This document shows positions 8,192 to 15,411 of a stretch of DNA of 64,000 bases, one piece after another (positions within the stretch are counted from its first letter, which is position 1; every line of letters starts with the position of its first letter). The notes beneath the pieces are model-generated. The model ran no database searches, was not told where the DNA came from, and saw only the letters and a list, made by a program, of their open reading frames with translations. Source of the DNA: an uncultured Sinobacteraceae bacterium (GTDB lineage: Bacteria; Pseudomonadota; Gammaproteobacteria; Steroidobacterales; Steroidobacteraceae); contig CALEKY010000114.1 in NCBI GenBank assembly GCA_937902995.1, positions 14,170 through 78,169 on the forward strand, given 5' to 3'. The position numbers and the translations under genes were made by a program.

Positions 8192-9483
8192 GCACCCCCG
8201 ACCGCAGCAGCGGCCATCGCAGCCGCAAAGACTTGGAATGCACCGCCGCCGCCACGGCTTATCAGCGGGCATTCGTCGCCGACTTGAAGCGCCGCGTGAT
8301 CGACAACGGCGAGCCGTTCGTCATCGCTCAAGCCGACACACCGCACGAGATCTTTCACACGCTCGACATCCCGCTGGTCACCAATCAATGGTGGTCGGCC
8401 TACATCGCCGCGAAACAACTGTCGCCGCGCTATTTCGGCACGTTGGATCGTCTCGGCTATCCGGCGAACAGTTGCCGCTATTGCTCGCTGGGCCTTGCCT
8501 GCACGCTCGACAACGATCCGTCCGTTGCGCCCTGGGGAGGCTTACCGAAACCGTTGCTGCTCGTCGCGAGACTGACGTGCGAATGTATTTCGCACGTGTT
8601 CTCGCAATGGGCCGAAGCGCTCGGCAGCGAGTTCTTCCCGCTCGAAGCGCCGGCGTGGACCCACAAAGATCCCGAGTGGTTTCGCAAGTCGAATTTCGAT
8701 TGGGAAGAGGTCTTCGAGTCGAAGCGCATCGAACTGCTCGTTCAGGAGCTCTACAAGCTCATAGAACTGCTCGAACGACGCACGGGACGGCGCTTCGACG
8801 AACAGAAGTTCGTGCGCTTGATGGAGTCCATCAACGAGCAGGAAGGCTACATAGCCGAGGCCGCGCGGATGATCGGTGCTGCTCGCCCCTGTCCGGTCAG
8901 CATCGCCGATCAGATGCCGAACACCATGATTCCGCAATGGCATCGCGGCTCGGAGTGGGCGGTCGCACACGGCAAACGCTTCCGCGACGAAGTGGCGCAG
9001 CGCGTCCAACAAGGTATCGGCGTGAGCCAGAACGAACGGCTGCGGATGATGTGGATCGGCGCGGGGCTCTGGCACGATCCCGGTTTCTATAGCGCGCTCG
9101 AGGAACGCTACGGCGCCGTATTCGTGTGGTCGATGTACATGCCGTTCGCGGGTCCGCAGTACATCCGTGCCATCAAGAACAAGCCGTTCCACGCGCTGGC
9201 CAGCCGGATCTGCTCGATGAACGAAGTGCTGCACCTACCCCCGTGGATGAACGGCTGGATGGTGAGCGAAGCCGAGCGCTGCGGCATCGATGCGGCCATG
9301 ATTCTCGTCCCGCCAGGCAATCGCCTGTCGCAGTCCGGGACGTATCTCACTCAGCTCGCGCTCCAGGAAGCGGGCGTGCCGACACTGATGCTGAGCGCCG
9401 ACATGGTGAATGCACAAGGTTGGGACCACGAACGGATGATCGCGTACGTCGGCGACTTTCTCGGCCGCTCCGGACTGCTATGA
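8188..9483 (+). CDS. 2-hydroxyacyl-CoA dehydratase / BCR family subunit, second paralogue
   Basis: The start overlaps the CoA-transferase stop (ATGA). The 431-residue protein resembles HgdA/BcrC-type subunits: FVIAQADTPHEIFHTLDIPL near residue 46, GYPANSCRYCSLGLACT near 91, a LPKPLLLVARLTCECISHVF block near 117 and a C-terminal LTQLALQEAGVPTLMLSAD. Two candidate cluster cysteines remain (SCRYC and LTCEC), but the third expected site, in the stretch ILVPPGNRLSQSG, has Leu/Ser instead of Cys. It probably pairs with the 4944 product. No ATPase activator of the HgdC/FldI kind is encoded in the window, so a canonical radical dehydration cannot be assumed. Confidence 0.82.
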   Translation: MSTPDRSSGHRSRKDLECTAAATAYQRAFVADLKRRVIDNGEPFVIAQADTPHEIFHTLDIPLVTNQWWSAYIAAKQLSPRYFGTLDRLGYPANSCRYCSLGLACTLDNDPSVAPWGGLPKPLLLVARLTCECISHVFSQWAEALGSEFFPLEAPAWTHKDPEWFRKSNFDWEEVFESKRIELLVQELYKLIELLERRTGRRFDEQKFVRLMESINEQEGYIAEAARMIGAARPCPVSIADQMPNTMIPQWHRGSEWAVAHGKRFRDEVAQRVQQGIGVSQNERLRMMWIGAGLWHDPGFYSALEERYGAVFVWSMYMPFAGPQYIRAIKNKPFHALASRICSMNEVLHLPPWMNGWMVSEAERCGIDAAMILVPPGNRLSQSGTYLTQLALQEAGVPTLMLSADMVNAQGWDHERMIAYVGDFLGRSGLL

Positions 9484-10541
9484 AGAAACTGCTCATCGTC
9501 TGTGCCTGCGTGTTGCTGGCGGCCTGTCAGCCGAAGACGCCCGAGGGCGTCATCGTGTTGACCTACGGCAGCCCGTATTCGCCGATGCATCCTTTCAGTC
9601 GCGCGGACGTCGCCTGGATGAAATGGATCGAGGAACAATCGGGCGGCACGCTGCGCGTCAAGCCGTACTGGTCCGGTGCGCTGCTGTCTTCCGAGCACGC
9701 GATCACCGAACTGCGTCACGGCGTCGCCGACGTCGGTTTGATCACGCCGATTTATGCACGCGGCGGCGCTCATTTGATCCGCGCGCAAGCGGGCTACTAC
9801 GTCGGCACGACGACGTTCGATCAGCAGGTTGCCATGTATCGCTGCATGGAAGCCGCCGAACCGCAGTTCGCCAAGGAGCTGCGCGGTTTAAAGGTGCTTG
9901 CCGTTCAAGGCGGCAACTTGCCGATGATCATTTCGCGCGACCGCGAAGTGAAAACGCTGGATGACTTGCGCGGCTTGCGCCTGCGCGCGCCTTCCGAGCT
10001 GCTTGCAGTTCTCGAGCACCTCGGTGCGGATCCCGTGGACATGCCGATGCGGGACGTCTATCCCGCGCTGGCCAAGGGCGTGATCGACGGCGTCGTCGCA
10101 CCGATGGACACGTTCCGCTCGCTCCACTTCGCCGAGGTCACTCGATATGCGCTGAAGATCGCGATTCCGCGCGGCGCCTATGCGGGCCGAGCGATGAATG
10201 CACGGCGCTTCGAATCGTTGAGTCCCGAGCATCAACGCATCATCGAGGCGAGCATTGCCGTATGGGAGGAGGCGCTGGAACGCGAAATCGGCGCCGCGGA
10301 GGAATTGGGCGAACGAACCGCAAACGAGCGCGGCATCGTGATCCACTCGGTCGACCCGCAAGATCAAGCACGATTCGACGAGATCTACTCCCGCGACGCC
10401 GAAGCACGTGCACGCAGCCTTTCTCGCTATGGCATCGATGGCCTCGTATCGTTTCGCGTTGCTCGCGCCTATGCCGAACGTTTGGCCAGTTCGCCGATGC
10501 CTGAATGCCCCGCCTCGGAAACGAATCAGGAGGTTCAGTGA
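9480..10541 (+). CDS. TRAP transporter substrate-binding lipoprotein (DctP-like)
   Basis: The ATG at 9480 overlaps the previous stop (ATGA). The protein has 353 residues and starts with a lipoprotein signal (MKKLLIVCACVLLAACQP, lipobox LAAC). It has the DctP pattern, including SGALLSSEHAITELRHGVAD near 60, LKTLDDLRGLRLR-like sequence near 160 and a MDTFRSLHFAEVTRY hinge region near 206. It would be anchored in the periplasm and feed the DctQM permease encoded about 4.5 kb upstream in the same operon. Separation of the binding protein from its permeases by the CoA genes supports a link between transport and metabolism. Confidence 0.92.
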   Translation: MKKLLIVCACVLLAACQPKTPEGVIVLTYGSPYSPMHPFSRADVAWMKWIEEQSGGTLRVKPYWSGALLSSEHAITELRHGVADVGLITPIYARGGAHLIRAQAGYYVGTTTFDQQVAMYRCMEAAEPQFAKELRGLKVLAVQGGNLPMIISRDREVKTLDDLRGLRLRAPSELLAVLEHLGADPVDMPMRDVYPALAKGVIDGVVAPMDTFRSLHFAEVTRYALKIAIPRGAYAGRAMNARRFESLSPEHQRIIEASIAVWEEALEREIGAAEELGERTANERGIVIHSVDPQDQARFDEIYSRDAEARARSLSRYGIDGLVSFRVARAYAERLASSPMPECPASETNQEVQ

Positions 10542-11737
10542 GTCGACCGTTGGACGGCATCCGCGTCGCCGACTTCAGCCATGTAATGGCGGGCCCGTAC
10601 GCCTCGCATCTACTGCGGCAGCTCGGCGCCGAAGTGATCAAAATTGAAGCCCCGGGACGCGGCGATGCGCTGCGCACCTACGGCAAGGATCGTCGCTACG
10701 ACGGGATGTCGCCCGCATTCATTGGCGTGAATGCAGGCAAGAAATCCGTCGTGCTCGACTTGAAGCAGCCTCTGGCACAGGAAGCAGCACGCCGGCTGAT
10801 TTCGCGCTCGGACGTGGTGCTCGAAAATTTCCGTCCTGGCGTCATGGCGAGGTTCGGTCTCGACTATGAGTCGGCACGCGCGCTGCAACCGCGAATCGTG
10901 TACTGCTCGGTGTCCGGCTATGGCCAGAGCGGTCCTCGCCGCGACTGGCCCGCGATCGACAACATCGTGCAAGCGACGAGCGGCATGATGATGCTCGGCG
11001 GCCACGAAGGCGACGCACCGCAACGCATCGGGTTTCCGGTCGTCGATACGCTGACCGGTCAAACCGCAGCCTTCGCGATCGTCGCTGCACTGTTCAAGCG
11101 CGAACGTACCGGCGTCGGCGAATTCATCGACGTCGCCATGTTCGATGCGAGTCTGGCCTTCATGACCTCGGCGGTCGTCCCCTTTCTCGTCACCGGCCGC
11201 CCGCTCGAACGGACCGGCAATACCGGCTATAGCGGCCAGCCCACTGCGGGCGTCTTCACGAGCGCCGACGGACGCAAAGTCTCACTCGGCGTCGTGCAGC
11301 AACCGCAGTTCGAAGCGCTGGCCAAACAGCTCGGTTGCGAACGCTGGCTGACCGATCCTCGCTTCAAGACCCCCGACTTGCGGATGCAACATGCGCGCGA
11401 GCTGCACGATGAAGTGCAAGCGGCGATCTCGCGCGAACCGGCCGATTCGCTCGAGCGCCGTTTGAGCGCCGCGGGCGTACCTTGCGGCCTCGTGCGCAAT
11501 GTGGCCGAAGCGATTTCGTTGCCCGGTCTCGAGGATCGCCGTCTCATATCGCGCCTACACATTCCTGGGTTGCCGGAACGCGAAGACGTCGCGATCGTCA
11601 ATGCGGGTTTCTTGTTCGGCGACGAACCGCCAGAGGTCGACGAACCGCCCCCGCAGCTCGGCCAACACACGACGGAAGTTCTCGAATGGCTCGGATTCGC
11701 GGCGGAGGAGCGCCGCACGCTTTCCGCTGACAAATGA
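10538..11737 (+). CDS. CaiB/BaiF (type III) CoA-transferase
   Basis: The best start is GTG at 10538: it overlaps the upstream stop (GTGA), has a perfect AGGAGG at 10528-10533, and begins VSRPLDGIRVADFSHVMAG as family members do. An in-frame ATG at 10505 would add eleven unlikely residues. The 399-residue product has the full family pattern, including QLGAEVIKIEAPGRGD, VVLENFRPGVMARFGLDY and the likely catalytic Asp in FPVVDTLTGQ. Unlike the fused paralogue encoded at 6026, this one looks intact. It could activate or recycle the acid by moving CoA between substrate and product. Confidence 0.95.
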   Translation: MSRPLDGIRVADFSHVMAGPYASHLLRQLGAEVIKIEAPGRGDALRTYGKDRRYDGMSPAFIGVNAGKKSVVLDLKQPLAQEAARRLISRSDVVLENFRPGVMARFGLDYESARALQPRIVYCSVSGYGQSGPRRDWPAIDNIVQATSGMMMLGGHEGDAPQRIGFPVVDTLTGQTAAFAIVAALFKRERTGVGEFIDVAMFDASLAFMTSAVVPFLVTGRPLERTGNTGYSGQPTAGVFTSADGRKVSLGVVQQPQFEALAKQLGCERWLTDPRFKTPDLRMQHARELHDEVQAAISREPADSLERRLSAAGVPCGLVRNVAEAISLPGLEDRRLISRLHIPGLPEREDVAIVNAGFLFGDEPPEVDEPPPQLGQHTTEVLEWLGFAAEERRTLSADK

Positions 11738-11773
11738 GTGCCGCACGAAGCGGCAACAACAACAGGAGGAAAC

Positions 11774-13516
11774 ATGTATACGAGTCGAGCACGCTGCTGC
11801 GTTCTTGCTTCGCTTGCCTTCGTGAGCTCCCTCGCCATCGCGCAGACCGCACGCGAGTCGAGCCCGGGCAAGTACAGCGGCTATTCGGCGCCGATCTACG
11901 ACGGCTATTCGATGACTTCGCAGTACGTCGCGGTTCGCGACGGCACGCGATTGGCCATCGATATCTTTCGTCCGACACGCAACGGCGAAGTGGCGACGGA
12001 GAAGCTGCCGGTACTTTGGATGCACACGCCCTACAACCGCCGCAACTACCGCGACGGTCTCACGGCCGCGAACTATCCCGGCAAAGCGCTCGAGCTCGTG
12101 AAGTACGGCTACGTCGTTGCGGTGGCGGATTTTCGCGGCGTGTATGCGTCTTTCGGCCGCAATGCCGGTTTCAATCGCGGCGAATGGCAGGACTCTGCGC
12201 GCATGGATGCCTACGACATCACCGAATGGCTGGCAAAGCAGCCGTGGAGCAGCGGCAAAGTGGGCATGTGGGGCTGCTCGGCGACGGGCGGCAGCCAGAT
12301 GCAGGCGATGACGACCGCGCCGCCGAGCCTGAAAGCCATTTTCCCAATGAGCTGCGAATGGGATGTGTATGCGTTCGTTGCGCCCGGTGGCGTCACTCCG
12401 CCCGAAGACCAGCCGACGCAAATCATGCGCGGCGGTTCGCGCGAGGCACGCGACAAGCTCGCGGTACCCGTCGATGGCGATGAGGATCGTCGATTGCTCT
12501 CGGCCGCGATCGCCCAACATCGGAACAATCTCGAGACGGCAGGCTACGTTCCGTTTCGCGACAGCGTCTCGCACGAGTTCAACAACCGATGGTGGCTGAA
12601 GAGCAGCCCGCACACGTATGCAAAACAAATCGCCGAGTCGGGCATTGCCGTGTATGCGGCAGCGAATTGGGACGAAGGCAGCACCGGCTACGGCGCTGCG
12701 TTCATATTTGCGAATCTGAAGAACCCAAAGAAACTCATTCTCGGTCCCGCCACGCATTGCGACTGGACGACCGTCAAGAACGAAACCGGTTTCGACATCA
12801 TCGTCGAGGAGTTGCGCTTCTTCGATTACTGGCTCAAAGGCATCGACAACGGCGTGATGCGCGAGCCGGCCGTCACTTACTACACCTACAACGCACCTCC
12901 GGGCCGCGAATGGCAAACATCCCCCACTTGGCCCCTGCCAAATGAGCAGCGCACGAGCTTCTATCTGACCAACCAGACGTTGTCGCGCACCCAACGCGCA
13001 GCTCCCGATGCACGCGAAGCCACGGTCGACTACACCGTGACGAACGAGAACTTTTGGGACAAGGGCATGGTGTTCATGACCGAACCGCTCGAGAAGGATG
13101 TGCAGGTAACCGGGCACAGTGTCTTGACGCTCTGGATCTCGAGCTCATCCAGCGATGCCGACGTCATCGCACGCCTCGATGACGTCGCTCCCGACGGTTC
13201 GAATCGCTACTACGGCGTCGAAGGACGATTGCGCGCCTCGCTACGTAAGACGGCCGAGCCGCCTTACAACAATCTCGGTCTGCCGTGGCATCCGTTCACC
13301 GAGGATTCCGTGCAACCGCTGAGGCCGGGCGAGCCCGTGGAGTTGAGCTTCGACCTGTTCGCCACCTCGTACGTCTTCAAAGCCGGGCACCGAATTCGTC
13401 TCACGCTGAACTTTGCGGATGCGCGCGCGACGCCCAAACAATCCCCGGCACCAACTGTGAAAGTGCACTTCGGCGGCAACATGCCGTCCGCGCTCACGTT
13501 GCCTGTGATTCCGTGA
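11774..13516 (+). CDS. CocE/NonD-type serine hydrolase (X-Pro dipeptidyl-peptidase S15 fold), secreted
   Basis: The ATG at 11774 sits 36 bases after the CoA-transferase stop and is preceded by AGGAGGA. The 580-residue product has a signal peptide ending near SSLAIAQT. An alpha/beta-hydrolase domain with the putative nucleophile in MWGCSATGGSQ (about 180) is followed by Asp and His candidates in ANWDEGSTG and GPATHCDW, and then a C-terminal jelly-roll domain (about 395-580). Relatives hydrolyse esters, amides or beta-lactam precursors. In this operon it may release the transported acid from an ester in the periplasm, which is inference. The stop codon lies inside a period-7 repeat array. Confidence 0.9.
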   Translation: MYTSRARCCVLASLAFVSSLAIAQTARESSPGKYSGYSAPIYDGYSMTSQYVAVRDGTRLAIDIFRPTRNGEVATEKLPVLWMHTPYNRRNYRDGLTAANYPGKALELVKYGYVVAVADFRGVYASFGRNAGFNRGEWQDSARMDAYDITEWLAKQPWSSGKVGMWGCSATGGSQMQAMTTAPPSLKAIFPMSCEWDVYAFVAPGGVTPPEDQPTQIMRGGSREARDKLAVPVDGDEDRRLLSAAIAQHRNNLETAGYVPFRDSVSHEFNNRWWLKSSPHTYAKQIAESGIAVYAAANWDEGSTGYGAAFIFANLKNPKKLILGPATHCDWTTVKNETGFDIIVEELRFFDYWLKGIDNGVMREPAVTYYTYNAPPGREWQTSPTWPLPNEQRTSFYLTNQTLSRTQRAAPDAREATVDYTVTNENFWDKGMVFMTEPLEKDVQVTGHSVLTLWISSSSSDADVIARLDDVAPDGSNRYYGVEGRLRASLRKTAEPPYNNLGLPWHPFTEDSVQPLRPGEPVELSFDLFATSYVFKAGHRIRLTLNFADARATPKQSPAPTVKVHFGGNMPSALTLPVIP

Positions 13517-13590
13517 GTGGTGAGTGGTGAGTGGTAGGCCGGCACCGCCGGCCTTTCCCCTTTCCCCTTTCCCCTTTCCCTCCTTCCCCC
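13513..13590. repeat. Period-7 repeat module with central hairpin
   Basis: Three GTGAGTG units (13513-13533) contain the CocE stop codon. They are followed by a hairpin with 7-base arms GGCCGGC and GCCGGCC (13537-13553), then TTTCCCC units with period 7 (13554-13590). The hairpin may end transcription of the upstream operon; the pyrimidine run follows it directly. Confidence 0.85.
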
Positions 13591-13618
13591 ACTCTCCACC
13601 AGGAGTACACTCGCACGC

Positions 13619-14266
13619 ATGCGAATCAGGATCGTCCTTGCCTGCGCTCTCCTAGTTGCCCCGCTCTACGGGTGCCAGAGCGTGATGTATCGCGCGCTCG
13701 AGTCCGTCGGCATCGAGAAGCGCGACCTTCTCGCCCGTCGCGTCACGCAGGCTCGCGACTCGCAAACCGAAGCAAAAGAACAATTTGCGTCCGCGCTCGA
13801 TCAATTTCGGGCACTGGTGAACGTCGAAGGCGGCGATCTCGAGCGCACTTACGACAGGCTCAATGACGAATACCAGGATGCGCAACGCCGCGCCGAGGAG
13901 GTCCGCGACCGAATCGCCGCCGTCGAAACCGTGGCCGGCGATTTGTTCGCCGAATGGGAAAGCGAGCTCGACCGCTATTCGGACGCAAACCTGCGCCGCG
14001 ACAGTCAGCGGCTATTGAACGACACGCGAAAACGTTACTCGACGCTCATCGCATCGATGAAGCGCGCCGAACGCTCCATGACGCACGTCCTCGAAATGTT
14101 TGAGGATCGCGTACTGGCTCTGAAACACAATCTCAATGCCCGCGCGGTCGGTCAGCTCAAAGGCGAGCTCACGCAAATCGAAAACAAGACCTCGACCTTG
14201 ATGCGCGACATGGAACGCGCGATTGCAGAAGCGGACGAGTTCATCCGGAGGATGAACTCGGGCTGA
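13619..14266 (+). CDS. DUF2959-family lipoprotein
   Basis: The 215-residue product begins with a lipoprotein signal (lipobox LYGC, Cys near residue 19). The rest is almost entirely charged coiled coil, with ERTYDRLNDEYQDAQRRAEEV in the middle and ERSMTHVLEMFEDRVLALKH later, which is the pattern of DUF2959 proteins. Their function is unknown; they are probably periplasmic and membrane-anchored. The ATG at 13619 follows AGGAG at 13601. The last codons and the TGA fall in a GGCTGAA repeat array. Confidence 0.88.
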   Translation: MRIRIVLACALLVAPLYGCQSVMYRALESVGIEKRDLLARRVTQARDSQTEAKEQFASALDQFRALVNVEGGDLERTYDRLNDEYQDAQRRAEEVRDRIAAVETVAGDLFAEWESELDRYSDANLRRDSQRLLNDTRKRYSTLIASMKRAERSMTHVLEMFEDRVLALKHNLNARAVGQLKGELTQIENKTSTLMRDMERAIAEADEFIRRMNSG

Positions 14267-14325
14267 AGGCTGAAGGAAACGCGCGCACCCGCGCGCCTCT
14301 AATCACGAATCACGAGTCACGAAAT
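14261..14325. repeat. Period-7 repeat module between convergent genes
   Basis: Two GGCTGAA units (14261-14274) contain the stop of the DUF2959 gene. A hairpin with arms GCGCGC on both sides of ACCC follows (14281-14296), then AATCACG/AGTCACG units (14301-14321) that contain the otsB stop on the other strand. The hairpin could serve as a two-way terminator. Confidence 0.85.
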
Positions 14326-15085
14326 CCCCAATCCACCGCCACACGGCCCGAACCGAAGAAAGGCGCCGCTGTGCGGCCGTCGGCGCGTCGCCGACTTTGA
14401 TCGATACGCCGCCGAGCTCATTGACGACGACAAAGCCATCTTCGTCGGTGAGATCGTCGCCGATGAACAATGGCGTGCGGCCTGCGAAGGGCGGCAGTTG
14501 CATGAAGGCTCGGATCGACGTGCCTTTCGTGAACCCGGTCGGACGTACCTCCACCACGCACTTTCCGAATTGCAGGGCAAACTGCGGTCCCAACTGTCGA
14601 CACAGGTCGCGCATCAACGAGTGCACGTCATCTCCGAGCTCGGGCGCCAAACGAAAATGCAGCGCGACGCCGAAACCTTTGTCCTCCACCAACAAGCCCG
14701 GATGACGTGCTGCAAAGGCATGCAGTTGCTGCCTTACGGGGGCCAGCACTTGAGACGGAACTTCCGGACGAACGATCGTGCCATCGGGATTCCGTCGCTC
14801 GCACCCATGCACGCCTGCGGCGGGCAAGATGAGCGGCGCGAAGAGTCGATCCAGGTCGCTGATCGGCCGCCCGCTCACGAGCGCAAGCGCACCCTGTAAC
14901 TGCAAGGACGCATTCGAAAGAAGTGTCTTGAGCTCCGGCGGCACCCGCACGCTTTCCGGCGTCTCGGCAATTTCGAGCAGCGTACCGTCGACGTCGAGAA
15001 AGAGCGCCCAGCGATCTGTTTTGTCAGCGACGAGTGAAGACATTGAATCAAAGGTACCGGGCTGGGAGAGCATGCTCAAGAGCAT
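14303..15085 (-). CDS. otsB: Trehalose-6-phosphate phosphatase
   Basis: The product is a HAD-superfamily phosphatase of 246 to 260 residues. The nucleophile motif ALFLDVDGTLLEIAE is near residue 27, and the family blocks LVSGRPISDLDRLF, AGVHGCERR and FIGDDLTDEDGF follow in order. OtsB dephosphorylates trehalose-6-phosphate to trehalose, an osmolyte and stress protectant. The usual partner otsA is not next to it. Starts at 15085 (ATG) and 15043 (MSSLVADK) are both possible; neither has a clear ribosome binding site. The C-terminus FVTRDS and the stop are encoded by the repeat array at 14301-14321. Confidence 0.93.
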   Translation of the reverse strand: MLLSMLSQPGTFDSMSSLVADKTDRWALFLDVDGTLLEIAETPESVRVPPELKTLLSNASLQLQGALALVSGRPISDLDRLFAPLILPAAGVHGCERRNPDGTIVRPEVPSQVLAPVRQQLHAFAARHPGLLVEDKGFGVALHFRLAPELGDDVHSLMRDLCRQLGPQFALQFGKCVVEVRPTGFTKGTSIRAFMQLPPFAGRTPLFIGDDLTDEDGFVVVNELGGVSIKVGDAPTAAQRRLSSVRAVWRWIGDFVTRDS

Positions 15086-15088
15086 TCT

Positions 15089-15248
15089 CGTGAGCCGAGA
15101 TCCGTGATTCGTGCGCGCTACGCGTACCCAGCGCGTGGCATTTTTGAGACTGTCGAGCGCTGTGTCTCTAATCGCTTCTCAACGTAACGACGGGTGTCGC
15201 TACTGCTACTACTCACTATTCGCGAATCACGAATCACGGATCACGACA
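15089..15248. repeat. Two period-7 arrays in the gap before the TonB receptor gene
   Basis: The first array (15089-15116) has units such as CGTGAGC and CGTGATT. The second (15200-15248) drifts from CTACTGC through CACTATT to CACGAAT and CACGGAT while keeping the 7-base step. The 326-base gap from 15086 to 15411 shows no gene. The promoter of the receptor must lie here, but I see no convincing -35/-10 pair. Confidence 0.75.
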
Positions 15249-15411
15249 ACCAGCACGCCGTCATTTTCCGTTCACGCATGGCGCAGTTGCTATTCGCATC
15301 GCACGTAGTAGCGCTTTGACTATTCCACGCGGCACACGACTTGTACCCTCCCTGCAACGTTGGCGCGCCCCTTCATCGGTCCGCCATCACATCGTTCGCA
15401 GGAGGTTAGCC

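Noticed and set aside
4944..9483. Calling the operon a benzoyl-CoA reductase or 2-hydroxyglutaryl-CoA dehydratase system
   Set aside because: Key cysteines are missing and no activator ATPase, ferredoxin or ring-cleavage gene is present, so only family-level names are used.
11555..13117. 520-codon open frame on the minus strand across the CoA-transferase and CocE genes
   Set aside because: It overlaps two well-supported genes on the other strand, and its translation shows no family pattern or membrane logic.
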